From: Prevotella sp. E13-27
GTDB taxonomy: Bacteria > Bacteroidota > Bacteroidia > Bacteroidales > Bacteroidaceae
Reading direction: 5' to 3'
Length of the DNA: 64,000 nt
NCBI RefSeq assembly: GCF_023217965.1
Contig: NZ_JALPSC010000002.1
Location: 930,001 to 994,000 of the forward strand
The notes below the pieces were generated by a model that did no database searches, was not told the DNA's origin, and worked only from the letters and a program-made list of their open reading frames with translations. A program made the translations under genes and the position numbers. Positions 39,594-47,185 of this stretch are shown in pieces (position 1 is the first letter of the stretch; each line of letters begins with the position of its first letter).

Positions 39594-40874
39594 TTAAGCC
39601 CCCTGTCTATAAATCCACGTCGTACAATTAAGTACTCCGCCTTCAAGTGCAACGTCGTTATAGTTGATAGTCTCGATAATCTTGTCGGGAAATATCTGCT
39701 TAAATGCAGCGATAGCCTCAGCATCCTTATTCCCCTCAACCTCAAATATTGGAAGGACAATCAGATTGCTTACAGCAAGGTAATTAACGTAAACTCCGAT
39801 GGCATGATACGGATGTTTCAAATCTTTATAATCATAGAAGAACGGCACATCAACATATTTGAGGTTATAATCCTTCAGAACTTTTTCTATGCCATTCGCC
39901 CAATACTTGTATTCATCAGAGCGGTTGTTTCCCAATATAGTGTCATGGTCTATAAAGCGAACCATACCGTCTGCGTGTCCCGTCATGTCACTGTTTTGGG
40001 CCGGAATTATGATTACCTCTGCCTCAAGCAATTCGGAAAGGTCTTTGACCAACTGGTCTTTGTCTGTATATTCATAATTCTCCGTGAAGATTCTATCTGA
40101 AACGATTGCTCTGCCAGAGCAAAGCAAAACATTTCCACCGTCAAGGTTGATATTCGAGAATACAGGCTCAAATCCATTCAGCCGACACACTTCTCTCACG
40201 TCAGAGCGCGAATCTTCCCATTCCTTATTGCCTTTCAAATAAGACGGCTCGTAGCGGAACTGTATTAGTTTGCCGGATTCAGTTTGGATTGGCATATAAT
40301 CCCTGCACCAAATATCCTTCGTGCCTTTTAACAAACGATAATCTACACCATGCTTTTTCAAGATAGAAGTCAACCGATTAAAGCACTCAGGGAAATGTTC
40401 TTCCAGAAGTCCCGACAAATATACAATCTCCTTGCCCTTTGGCTGTGCTGGGACTGCATCTGCTTTCTTGGCATTCTTTGGAGTTGATTCGTCTTTCTTT
40501 TGATGCTCATTTTTCATATCCCAATATGTCTTTCTGATTGACGGATAATCGCCATTCATAAACATCTCACAAAGTTCTTTCGTTGGCTCCCAGTCATGCT
40601 TCAGGCACAAATCTGTAAAGACCGCCTCCTTGCCTCTTTTTTTCAAAACGAAATTGTTGATATATTCAGATGATATATGCTTTCCAGAACGCAGGAGTAT
40701 CAGGTTCATCCTCATAAGGACTTTCCTGTGAGCCTTTGTTGACAATCTGTTATCAACCAGCCTTTTCATCAACTCGTTAAGTTTGGGCTTCTTGACCCAT
40801 TTGACAACTTGGATAATGACAGGAATGATACCAATTAATCCAATAATTGTTCCGATGATAAATTCCGTACTCAT
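39594..40874 (-). CDS. Membrane-anchored agmatine/peptidylarginine deiminase-family protein
   Basis: 426 residues. Residues 3-25 form a membrane helix (EFIIGTIIGLIGIIPVIIQV). A charged helical linker fills 28-145. From 148 the agmatine deiminase/PPAD fold starts: DIWCRDYMP at 187-195, NINLDGGNVLL, NSDMTGHADGMVRF and EGGVLNCTTW with the catalytic Cys at 417. These deiminases turn a guanidino group into a urea group with release of ammonia. Most relatives are soluble or secreted, so a cytoplasmic-facing anchored form is unusual. It lies four bases behind the secreted protein at 40879. A/T-richer than its neighbours. Confidence 0.85.
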   Translation of the reverse strand: MSTEFIIGTIIGLIGIIPVIIQVVKWVKKPKLNELMKRLVDNRLSTKAHRKVLMRMNLILLRSGKHISSEYINNFVLKKRGKEAVFTDLCLKHDWEPTKELCEMFMNGDYPSIRKTYWDMKNEHQKKDESTPKNAKKADAVPAQPKGKEIVYLSGLLEEHFPECFNRLTSILKKHGVDYRLLKGTKDIWCRDYMPIQTESGKLIQFRYEPSYLKGNKEWEDSRSDVREVCRLNGFEPVFSNINLDGGNVLLCSGRAIVSDRIFTENYEYTDKDQLVKDLSELLEAEVIIIPAQNSDMTGHADGMVRFIDHDTILGNNRSDEYKYWANGIEKVLKDYNLKYVDVPFFYDYKDLKHPYHAIGVYVNYLAVSNLIVLPIFEVEGNKDAEAIAAFKQIFPDKIIETINYNDVALEGGVLNCTTWIYRQGA

Positions 40875-40878
40875 AGGG

Positions 40879-41544
40879 CTATTTCTTCATTTTATTGTAT
40901 TCTTCTTCGGATATTTCTTGAATATAATCTAAAACATCCAACTTGGAGGAGGCTTTTTTCGTGCCATCCCAATCTACAAAAGTAATAAGGCGACCATAAT
41001 TACTTACCCAATAACTTGTTTCTTTAATTCTATGTTTCTTATTTCCAACAATATAACTATTTTCTCTTGTTATTTTAATCGATTTCAGGAATAACGAATT
41101 ATGATCTATGGAAGCATTAATATACACATATTCGGATGTGCATTGATACTTATCACCTCTATCTGTCTCAGTCCACTTAAAAGGCTTGTCCTTCTCAGGA
41201 AAAGCAAACAGAATTAGTCTGTCTTGATACTTCGTACTCCCCGTTAATCTGTTTTGTCGAAGTTGAACATCTGAAATTACAGCATTTTCTTCTGTATGGT
41301 ATCTATAAGTAGTTTTGGCCGACATCATCCCTTGACCAATATAGACTTCTTCTACAAGATAATTGTCATAGGCCTGAGATTGAAAGCTATACTGAGTCAT
41401 AGAAGAGAGATTTCCTTGACTATCTGGCGAAGCGTATGTACGGCAGCCGAAAGGATAAACATAATCCTCAAAATTATATTTCTGTGCTTGAGCTGACACA
41501 ACAAGTAGCATAATTGCCCCTAAAAGAAGAAATGATTTTTTCAT
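40879..41544 (-). CDS. Secreted hypothetical protein
   Basis: 221 residues. A clear signal peptide (MKKSFLLLGAIMLLVVSAQAQ) leads to a beta-rich protein with many Tyr, Ser and Thr (YHTEENAVISDVQLRQNRLT, FKWTETDRGDKYQCTSEYVY, RIKETSYWVSNYGRLITFVD). No family recognised. It shares an operon with the deiminase four bases downstream and is preceded by a leader with a long inverted repeat. The low G+C of the pair suggests acquisition from elsewhere. Confidence 0.7.
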   Translation of the reverse strand: MKKSFLLLGAIMLLVVSAQAQKYNFEDYVYPFGCRTYASPDSQGNLSSMTQYSFQSQAYDNYLVEEVYIGQGMMSAKTTYRYHTEENAVISDVQLRQNRLTGSTKYQDRLILFAFPEKDKPFKWTETDRGDKYQCTSEYVYINASIDHNSLFLKSIKITRENSYIVGNKKHRIKETSYWVSNYGRLITFVDWDGTKKASSKLDVLDYIQEISEEEYNKMKK

Positions 41545-41592
41545 GTGCTTTTATGTCCGTTTTACCCTGTTAACTCTTCAGTTTTAAAATAC

Positions 41593-41775
41593 AAGAGGCG
41601 CAGACTTTCGCCATACGCCACACGGTTCACCACAAACCACAAATGTATACGGGAAATCTGCGCCCTATAGGTGCAGCTCCAATAACATTTGTTTTGCTCG
41701 TATTCATATGGTGGTGATTGTGTGGCTATCGAGCAATATGTCTTGCACTCCTTGCGGATTGCGGGTGCAAATATA
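41593..41775 (-). promoter_or_regulatory. Candidate promoter and structured leader RNA of the deiminase operon
   Basis: A minus-strand -7 box TATATTTG (41768-41775) would start an RNA of about 220 bases before the ATG at 41544. Within it GGCGCAGA (plus 41597-41604) and TCTGCGCC (41657-41664) form a stem extended by TTTC/GAAA, closing a loop of about 50 bases that ends some 50 bases before the ATG. Function unknown; cis-regulation is inferred. Confidence 0.45.
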
Positions 41776-41876
41776 CGAAATATATTCCAATGTTGGATGA
41801 AAAAGACGAAAAAAAGCAAGAAAAAGGATTCCTTTATCGAAGATATACGTAAGGAACAGGGGAAAAGGTACGGGCA

Positions 41877-41961
41877 AACAGGGAGCGAGACGGCATGTAA
41901 CAGGGAGCGAGACGGTGTGTCTCTCAATTCGAACGCCCGCCCACATGAATTAGGGCGGGCG
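41877..41961. repeat. 22-base tandem duplication followed by a GC-rich hairpin
   Basis: AACAGGGAGCGAGACGG plus five bases occurs at 41877-41898 and 41899-41920. Then CGCCCGCCC (41934-41942) pairs with GGGCGGGCG (41953-41961). A further CCCGCCC follows at about 41982. No gene is seen between 41776 and 42019. Confidence 0.7.
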
Positions 41962-42019
41962 CCCTTATATCTTGGAGCACCCGCCCTGATATGCTGGAGC
42001 GGTCGGTCGAAACCGAGTT

Positions 42020-42655
42020 TTATTCCTTGGAAGTATCTTGCTTTAGGAAGTAGAGCCAGCGGCGGCTTTCGCGTACCTTCCACAGACGTGGATGTTCGCC
42101 CTTGCAGAGACTGTCGAGATAGGCTTTGGCAGAGTCGCGCTTCAGCCCGCTGAATATCATAAACTCTGGAATCGTTGCATAGCCCAGCCGCATGCAGCGA
42201 CGCAAAGCCTCGTCCATTGCCTTCTCGTCGTACATCTGGCTATTTCCCACCTGAGCCTCACTCTTGCGGTAGCCTTCGCGGTTCTTGCCACCTTCCTTGA
42301 TGAATTCCTTGGAAGGGATGAACTCAATGCCCGCATACTCAATGTCTCTGCCATGAATGGTCTTGGGGTCGGTATGCTCGCCCAGTAGTTTCAATTTGGG
42401 GGCAAACGAGCCGATGGGTGTTTCCACACGGTAGCCGTCTGACAGCCAGAGGCCAACAACGTCTATCACTACGTCGAACACCATCTGCAACTCTCCTGTA
42501 CGCAGGTTGCGATACTTGTTGCAGAAATCTTCCAGTTGCTTGAAACTCTTCTTACGGCCTTTTGCCGGGCGCACATAGAGCAGCGGCTTGCCGTCCTCAC
42601 CCTTCGTTGGGCGCGGATGAATCTCAAATTCTATTCCGTCAGTCTTACGTGGCAT
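42020..42655 (-). CDS. HU-like DNA-binding protein with C-terminal extension
   Basis: 211 residues. Residues 1-135 match the Bacteroidales HU-HIG-type domain (FEIHPRPTKGEDGKPLLYVR, FDVVIDVVGLWLSDGYRVET, PIGSFAPKLKLLG). The last 70 residues look like a winged helix or HTH (AMDEALRRCMRLGYATIPEF, SGLKRDSAKAYLDSL, RESRRWLYFL). It is likely a nucleoid-type or regulatory DNA-binding protein; similar proteins are common near mobile regions. Its promoter overlaps that of the divergent lipoprotein gene. Confidence 0.85.
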   Translation of the reverse strand: MPRKTDGIEFEIHPRPTKGEDGKPLLYVRPAKGRKKSFKQLEDFCNKYRNLRTGELQMVFDVVIDVVGLWLSDGYRVETPIGSFAPKLKLLGEHTDPKTIHGRDIEYAGIEFIPSKEFIKEGGKNREGYRKSEAQVGNSQMYDEKAMDEALRRCMRLGYATIPEFMIFSGLKRDSAKAYLDSLCKGEHPRLWKVRESRRWLYFLKQDTSKE

Positions 42656-42675
42656 AATAATTCTATTTTAGATGG

Positions 42676-42707
42676 CAAAGTTACTAAAAAATGATGAGAA
42701 ATCCAAA
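42676..42707 (-). promoter_or_regulatory. Promoter of the HU-like gene
   Basis: Minus strand TTTG (42704-42707), 20 bases, TAACTTTG (42676-42683): a complete Bacteroidetes promoter, about 20 bases before the ATG. Confidence 0.75.
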
Positions 42708-42715
42708 TATTTTTG

Positions 42716-42723
42716 TAACTTTG
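42716..42723 (+). promoter_or_regulatory. -7 box of the lipoprotein gene
   Basis: TAACTTTG, 26 bases before the ATG at 42750. Its polymerase site overlaps the -33 box of the divergent HU promoter, so the two may compete. It excludes the in-frame ATG at 42672. Confidence 0.6.
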
Positions 42724-42749
42724 CGCCATTATTTCAAACATATATTAGT

Positions 42750-43130
42750 ATGAAGATTTTTAGATTAAAACCGTGGATTCTTTCAATTGTATTGATAACG
42801 TTGCTTTTGTGTTCATGCGGTTCCAAAGGCACAAATGGTTCACAGAGCAAGATAACAGCAGATATGGCATACGAGGGCGTGAACAACTATTGCCATAAGG
42901 AATATGACTGGAGCGTAGCAAAGGACAATCCCGACATCATGTATGTGCAAATGGGCGAAGAGACGGACTCTGCGTATCAAGTGGTATTCCGCAGCTATAC
43001 GGGTGCCTTTGTGCATTTCTATGTCAATAAGACAAGTGGCACAACAAAAATGGTGGAGAAAGTGCCAAACCTCAATGTCGAGGAGGAAGCTGGAACCATC
43101 AACTTATTTGATTACTTAGAGAAGAGATGA
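42750..43130 (+). CDS. Small lipoprotein of unknown function
   Basis: 126 residues. Lipoprotein signal LSIVLITLLLCSCGS, with the lipidated Cys near residue 23, then a compact domain (MAYEGVNNYCHKEYDWSVAK, YVQMGEETDSAYQVVFRSYT, KTSGTTKMVEKVPNL). Family not recognised. It ends in an ATGA overlap with a thioesterase fragment, so it opens a tightly packed run of genes reaching 45588. Confidence 0.7.
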   Translation: MKIFRLKPWILSIVLITLLLCSCGSKGTNGSQSKITADMAYEGVNNYCHKEYDWSVAKDNPDIMYVQMGEETDSAYQVVFRSYTGAFVHFYVNKTSGTTKMVEKVPNLNVEEEAGTINLFDYLEKR

Positions 43131-43249
43131 AGAAGATAATAAATCCTTGGCGCAACCATGATGGATATAACTGTTTCGGTTGCAGTCCTGACAATCCCAT
43201 TGGGCTTCACTTGGAGTTCTATGAGGATGGTGACTATATTGTGAGGTAG
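43127..43249 (+). pseudogene. PaaI-like hotdog thioesterase, N-terminal fragment
   Basis: 40 residues: MKKIINPWRNHDGYNCFGCS, then PDNPIGLHLEFYEDGDYIVR. This is the start of the small hotdog thioesterases (the CFGC..NP.GL motif) of about 150 residues; the catalytic part is missing. The start overlaps the lipoprotein stop and the stop lies three bases before the next ATG, so it is neatly embedded in the operon despite being truncated. Confidence 0.7.
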
Positions 43250-43252
43250 AAG

Positions 43253-43966
43253 ATGAACAGTAAGATGGATCCGATGGGCAGAGCCATTGCCGACTACTGC
43301 AAAAACAAGAAGGCAGATAGGCTCAGAGTGTTTTCCCCAATGTTTGAGGAGGACGAGATACCCTTGACTACACTTTTCCGTAAATACAAAGCTATGCCAG
43401 AGATTGAAAGGAAAGCTCTCGACATGGCTACTGGAAAGACGCTTGATGTGGGGGCTGGCTCTGGTTGTCATTCACTTGTCTTACAAGAAAAGGACATCGA
43501 CGTGACAGCCATTGACATTTCCCCACTATCCGTTGAGACAATGAAAGAGCGTGGGGTTAAGAAGGTACTTGAACAGAATTTCTTCACTCTGGAGGGACAA
43601 TACGATACCATCCTCATGCTAATGAATGGTATAGGCATCGTTGGAACATTGGAACGTCTGCCTGAGTTCTTCCGTCAACTTGATAAAATACTGGCTCCAG
43701 GAGGCCAAGTGCTTTGTGATTCATCTGATATATCCTATGTGTTCGAGGCCGAAGATGGCATGATTGATATTCCCGATGAAATGGCGTATTACGGTGAACA
43801 TAGTTTCCAGATGCAGTATAAGGACACCATTAGCGAACCCTTTGACTGGCTCTATATCGACGCTGACACCCTGAGAGAGCAAGCAGCAAAGAATGGATAT
43901 GCCGTTGAAGTGGTTGCAGAAGGTGAGCATTACGATTACTTAGCGAGAATAACAAAGTCAAAATAA
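43253..43966 (+). CDS. SAM-dependent class I methyltransferase
   Basis: 237 residues. SAM motif I is KTLDVGAGSGCHSLVL, motif II VTAIDISPLSVETMKERG, followed by YDTILMLMNGIGIVG and LDKILAPGGQVLCDSSDISY. N-terminal helices (MGRAIADYCKNKKADRLRVF) probably cap the substrate site. Substrate unknown. Eight bases separate it from the flavin reductase gene. Confidence 0.88.
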   Translation: MNSKMDPMGRAIADYCKNKKADRLRVFSPMFEEDEIPLTTLFRKYKAMPEIERKALDMATGKTLDVGAGSGCHSLVLQEKDIDVTAIDISPLSVETMKERGVKKVLEQNFFTLEGQYDTILMLMNGIGIVGTLERLPEFFRQLDKILAPGGQVLCDSSDISYVFEAEDGMIDIPDEMAYYGEHSFQMQYKDTISEPFDWLYIDADTLREQAAKNGYAVEVVAEGEHYDYLARITKSK

Positions 43967-43973
43967 GAACAAT

Positions 43974-44567
43974 ATGAAGAGTTTTAAGTCAACAGCGTGG
44001 ATTCTTCCACAACCCGTGCTGATTATCGGCACTTATGATAAGAACGGTAAGCCCAATGCAATGAACGCAGCTTGGGGAGGTCAATGGGATATGCACGAAA
44101 TCATTATCTCGCTCGGCTCTCATGCTACAACTGACAACCTTGCTGAAAACCCTGAATTTACGGTTGCTTTCGCTACTAAAGATACCATGATAGCTTCTGA
44201 CTATGTGGGTATCGTTAGCGGCAGGAACACACCAGATAAGATGGAAAAAGCTGGCTTGACTGTAGAGAAGGCTCCTAATGTGAATGCCCCTGTATTCAAA
44301 GAGTTCCCTATGACGTTGGAATGTCGGGTGAAACAGAAGATTGACGAGAGCGAGACAGGCTATTATCTCGTTGCTGAAATTGTCAACATCCTCTGTGATG
44401 AAAAGTACCTGGCAGAAGATGGCAAGCCTGATGTGGAGAAAATGGAGCTTATCACCTTCGACCCGGTACATCACACTTACATTCAGTTAGGAAAGACTGT
44501 TGGTAATGCTTTCTCTGATGGCAAACAGTTCTTGGACGAGCCAAGCGGCAAAGCCGAGTGGAAATGA
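43974..44567 (+). CDS. Flavin reductase-like FMN-binding protein
   Basis: 197 residues. Split-barrel of the flavin reductase family: STAWILPQPVLIIGTYDKNG, NAMNAAWGGQWDMHEIIISL, LAENPEFTVAFATKDTM. Binds FMN and passes reducing power or flavin to partner enzymes. The last residues PSGKAEWK arise from a short palindrome (44543-44561) also found in the broken gene at 60376, so the original tail may have been replaced. It overlaps the PLD gene by ATGA. Confidence 0.88.
   Translation: MKSFKSTAWILPQPVLIIGTYDKNGKPNAMNAAWGGQWDMHEIIISLGSHATTDNLAENPEFTVAFATKDTMIASDYVGIVSGRNTPDKMEKAGLTVEKAPNVNAPVFKEFPMTLECRVKQKIDESETGYYLVAEIVNILCDEKYLAEDGKPDVEKMELITFDPVHHTYIQLGKTVGNAFSDGKQFLDEPSGKAEWK
44543..44561 (+). 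repeat. Short family 2-like palindrome at the flavin reductase 3' end
   Basis: AAGCGGCAAAGCCGAGTGG. The first 16 bases are identical to those at 60465-60480 in an unrelated gene. Confidence 0.6.
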
Positions 44568-45070
44568 GCTTCATCAAGTACATAGCAGACGAGAGCCACT
44601 ACAAGGAAGTCTTGTCCCTGGTAGGTAAAGCCAAACAAACTGTGTGGATTGGAACGGCAGACATCAAGGATCTGTACGTTGATGATAAGCCATTCCTTTC
44701 CCTGATAGCCTCTTTACTCAAAAAGGGCGTTGAGGTCAGGCTGATTCATGCAAAGGAACCAGGAACGGCATGGAGAGAGGATCACGAGAAGCATCCGATT
44801 CTCTATGACGGTATGGAGCGTGTGCTATGTCCGCGAGTCCATTTCAAGCTCATTATCATAGACAGTTCAATAGCCTACGTCGGTTCCGCAAACTTGACAG
44901 GCGCAGGTATGGGCATGAAATCACCCAAGAAAAGGAACTTCGAGGCCGGAATTCTGACCGATGACCCAGAAATGCTTGATGCAGCCATCGAACAGTTCGA
45001 TAATGTTTGGATTGGCAAGTTCTGCAAGGAATGTGGCCGCAGAGAATATTGTTCAGACCCGATAAAATGA
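44564..45070 (+). CDS. Phospholipase D-like domain protein
   Basis: 168 residues with one HKD motif, HFKLIIIDSSIAYVGSANLT (HxKxxxxD...GSxN), so it should work as a dimer to form a two-HKD active site. Such single-HKD proteins include nucleases (Nuc-like) and phosphodiesterases. The C-terminus KFCKECGRREYCSDPIK has four Cys, a possible zinc knuckle. Started at the ATG overlapping the flavin reductase stop rather than an upstream GTG. ATGA overlap with the next gene. Confidence 0.88.
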   Translation: MSFIKYIADESHYKEVLSLVGKAKQTVWIGTADIKDLYVDDKPFLSLIASLLKKGVEVRLIHAKEPGTAWREDHEKHPILYDGMERVLCPRVHFKLIIIDSSIAYVGSANLTGAGMGMKSPKKRNFEAGILTDDPEMLDAAIEQFDNVWIGKFCKECGRREYCSDPIK

Positions 45071-45588
45071 GTAGGATAGAGCGAGAAAAGCAGATTGTCC
45101 GAAAGATGATTGAGCTGTATTGCCGTCATCGTCTGAAAGAGGAAGCTATGCCAGAGGAATATATACTTTTGGCAGAATACGCTTGTCGCCGTTTGGATCA
45201 TTGCAGATATGGTGAGAAAAAGACAGTTTGCAAGGACTGTCCCACTCATTGCTATTCGCCGAAAGATCGCGAGGCCATCCGTGAAGTGATGCGCTGGGCA
45301 GGGCCAAGAATGATATGGTATGCCCCAAAGGATGCCCTCATTCATTTTTTTCATAAAGTGAAATACTGGCTCCAGTCGCTCTCTTTCAGAACTGGTGTTA
45401 TAGTTCTTTTGTGCTGCATACCCTTCTATATCCTTTCCTTCGCCCAGATGCTGCTACCAATAAGTGTTGCTGCAAAGGGAATCTTATGGACTATACTATT
45501 CGGATTGGCTAAGACCTGTCAATATGGAGGTCTTACAATTCTTGGTGTTGAGGGCTACAAGCGGTTAAAAAATAAATTCAAAAAGTAA
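45067..45588 (+). CDS. YgbA_NO-type protein fused to a two-helix membrane domain
   Basis: 173 residues from the ATG overlapping the PLD stop. Residues 1-95 are a YgbA-type domain (nitrous-oxide-stimulated family): REKQIVRKMIELYCRHRLKE, LAEYACRRLDHCRYGEKKTV, CKDCPTHCYSPKDREAIREV with clustered Cys, a likely metal or Fe-S site. Residues 100-173 add two membrane helices (TGVIVLLCCIPFYILSFAQM, ILWTILFGLAKTCQYGGLTI). YgbA family members belong to nitrosative stress regulons; the tail resembles transporter-suffix domains. The fusion may tether the cysteine cluster to the membrane. Confidence 0.8.
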   Translation: MSRIEREKQIVRKMIELYCRHRLKEEAMPEEYILLAEYACRRLDHCRYGEKKTVCKDCPTHCYSPKDREAIREVMRWAGPRMIWYAPKDALIHFFHKVKYWLQSLSFRTGVIVLLCCIPFYILSFAQMLLPISVAAKGILWTILFGLAKTCQYGGLTILGVEGYKRLKNKFKK

Positions 45589-45597
45589 AAAGAATAA

Positions 45598-45984
45598 ATG
45601 GAAACAAGAAAACATATAGCTGCTGAGAAGAAGAGGTGCGGAAGTCATAATTGCGCCCAGGCTATTCTTCATACCTATGCCGATATAGCCGGAATTGATG
45701 AAGAACTATCCATGAACATTGCCGGAGCTTTTGGTGGAGGTATGGGTAATATGGAAGGTACATGTGGCGCACTTGTTGGATCTGGTCTCGTTTTGGGATT
45801 GGTAAATAAAGACAAGGCAAAGTCAATGAAACAGATGCGCCAGATAATGACTAAATTCCAAGAAAGAAACGGGGCTACACAATGCAAGTTGCTGAAAGGT
45901 ATAGGAACAAAGGTGGTACTTAGAGAATGTCCTGACTGTGTAGCCGATGCAGCAGAATTTCTTGAAGAACAATTAAATGAGTAG
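45598..45984 (+). CDS. C_GCAxxG_C_C family protein
   Basis: 128 residues. The diagnostic motifs are present: CGSHNCAQAILHTY, GAFGGGMGNMEGTCGALVGS and a C-terminal CKLLKG...RECPDCVADAAEF. The conserved cysteines suggest a redox or metal-binding role and the family is often linked to membrane proteins, but its function is not established. It starts nine bases after the YgbA gene and ends the tightly packed plus-strand run. Confidence 0.85.
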   Translation: METRKHIAAEKKRCGSHNCAQAILHTYADIAGIDEELSMNIAGAFGGGMGNMEGTCGALVGSGLVLGLVNKDKAKSMKQMRQIMTKFQERNGATQCKLLKGIGTKVVLRECPDCVADAAEFLEEQLNE

Positions 45985-45993
45985 GAGTAAAAT

Positions 45994-46131
45994 ATGCAGA
46001 TAATACTCGCTTCCGCAAAAATAATGAACGTTTCGATTAAGCGAGAACAGAGCAAACTCGTTTGTTCTGTCGAGCGTATAGTCATGGATGCTGCGATTAG
46101 CCTCTCTTTTTTGTTTTTAGGTGCCTGCTAA
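45994..46131 (+). pseudogene. YaaA-like peroxide stress gene start invaded by a family 2 element
   Basis: MQIILASAKIMN is how YaaA (DUF328) proteins of Bacteroidales begin; full length is about 250 residues. After codon 12 the frame enters a family 2 hairpin (IKREQSKLVCSVERI), continues for 18 codons and stops at 46131. The remainder of YaaA is absent. Nine bases separate it from the previous gene. Confidence 0.6.
46041..46077 (+). repeat. Family 2 hairpin element
   Basis: GCGAGAACAGAGCAAACTCG then TTTGTTCTGTCGAGCGT. AACAGA pairs with TCTGT-like bases around CAAAC/GTTTG. Confidence 0.8.
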
Positions 46132-46141
46132 TGTCCTGGCC

Positions 46142-46600
46142 TTAATCTTCCTGTCGTCCTTGCCCCAGGTGAAAATCCCAGAATCCCGTACCAGTCTCAG
46201 GGTCGAACTTCCTTCCGATAGCACCGCCGACTGTAGGACGTAACTCTATCTCTGCTGTATAAAGAACCGTTGTAGCTTTGAGGTGTCCACCTGCCATGCC
46301 ATGCTTTCCCTCTTGTTTAAAAGAGAATAGTGCATGAGTATGATGGAAGAGTTGGGCATCACTGTCTATTACCACATTACCATTGAGAGATACCAGTTCC
46401 AGCATCCCCTCTAGCCGCTCCGTCTCAAAGCTGCCAGTTTCAGGGATGAACACCTGCAGCTCTGCACTCTGACAGCCGCCGATTCCAGAGAATACGGCAG
46501 ACGGTACGGATTCTTTCTCACATATTGAGAGGAGGTTACTGATAATCTCGTCCCCTCGATCCATACGGATGTAGTAATTATCTCCTATTTTCTTGTAGTC
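46142..46600 (-). CDS. PPC-domain (DUF296) DNA-binding-like protein
   Basis: 152 residues from MDYKKIGDNYYIRMDRGDEI; the -7 box at 46628 excludes the longer frame. Family motifs are SAVFSGIGGCQSAELQVF, SLNGNVVIDSDAQLFHHTHA and GGHLKATTVLYTAEIELRPT. Plant members carry AT-hooks; bacterial stand-alone members form trimers and their role is unclear. Monocistronic, between a plus-strand run and the minus-strand methyltransferase gene. Confidence 0.88.
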   Translation of the reverse strand, partial: DYKKIGDNYYIRMDRGDEIISNLLSICEKESVPSAVFSGIGGCQSAELQVFIPETGSFETERLEGMLELVSLNGNVVIDSDAQLFHHTHALFSFKQEGKHGMAGGHLKATTVLYTAEIELRPTVGGAIGRKFDPETGTGFWDFHLGQGRQED

Positions 46601-46627
46601 CATCTTAATAATTCGTAAAGTTGGGTG

Positions 46628-46635
46628 CAAAGATA
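46628..46635 (-). promoter_or_regulatory. -7 box of the PPC gene
   Basis: TATCTTTG on the minus strand followed by GCACCCA, the same downstream bases as at 1194 and 18661. The leader is about 20 bases. Confidence 0.55.
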
Positions 46636-46674
46636 CGAATAATATATTATGTATGCCATATTTCTTAATTTATT

Positions 46675-47181
46675 TTATTCCTTAACTGGTTTCCAGGGTG
46701 TAAAACGGGGAATGTATCGCGGTACATTCTTGCAATACTCTTCATATTCCTTTCCAAAACGCTTACGCAGGCCAGGCTCTTCTGACAATGGGAAATAGAA
46801 CATGTTGATAATGAGAAATACGATTGCCCAAATGCCGATAGCCCATGTGGACAATATCAAAGCCTCGCCTATGAGTATCAGAAAAACCCCTGTAATCATC
46901 GGGTTACGCACATAGGCATAAGGGCCGGAAATAACCAGCTTGCTGGTTGGATTCCATGGCGCAAGAGTTCCTTTGCCTATTTTGTAGAATAGCCTGACCG
47001 TGGACACCGCTAACAGTACGCCAGCCAAGAAACACACGACACCTATCAGGCATCTCCATAGTACAATATCACTGGGTTGCCAACCAGAAAAATACAACAA
47101 CAGTGATGGTATAATGATGGACACTGTTACTGGCAATGCCATGATTGCCTTGAATACGCTGAATGATAAAGATTGGTTCAT
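46675..47181 (-). CDS. Isoprenylcysteine carboxyl methyltransferase-like membrane protein
   Basis: 168 residues, four or five membrane helices (FKAIMALPVTVSIIIPSLLL, CLIGVVCFLAGVLLAVSTVR, IGIWAIVFLIINMFYFPLSE). The SAM-binding C-terminal pattern of the ICMT/PEMT group is seen: KLVISGPYAYVRNPMITGVF, EEPGLRKRFGKEYEEYCKNV, PRYIPRFTPW. In bacteria such proteins methylate small molecules or lipids; the substrate is unknown. It follows the rhodanese-MBL gene by four bases. Confidence 0.88.
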   Translation of the reverse strand: MNQSLSFSVFKAIMALPVTVSIIIPSLLLYFSGWQPSDIVLWRCLIGVVCFLAGVLLAVSTVRLFYKIGKGTLAPWNPTSKLVISGPYAYVRNPMITGVFLILIGEALILSTWAIGIWAIVFLIINMFYFPLSEEPGLRKRFGKEYEEYCKNVPRYIPRFTPWKPVKE

Positions 47182-47185
47182 ATTT

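Noticed and set aside
41562..42153. Overlapping long open frames on both strands (173 and 154 codons)
   Set aside because: They span the tandem duplication, the GC-rich hairpin and the leader inverted repeat; composition is not protein-like and no start signals fit.
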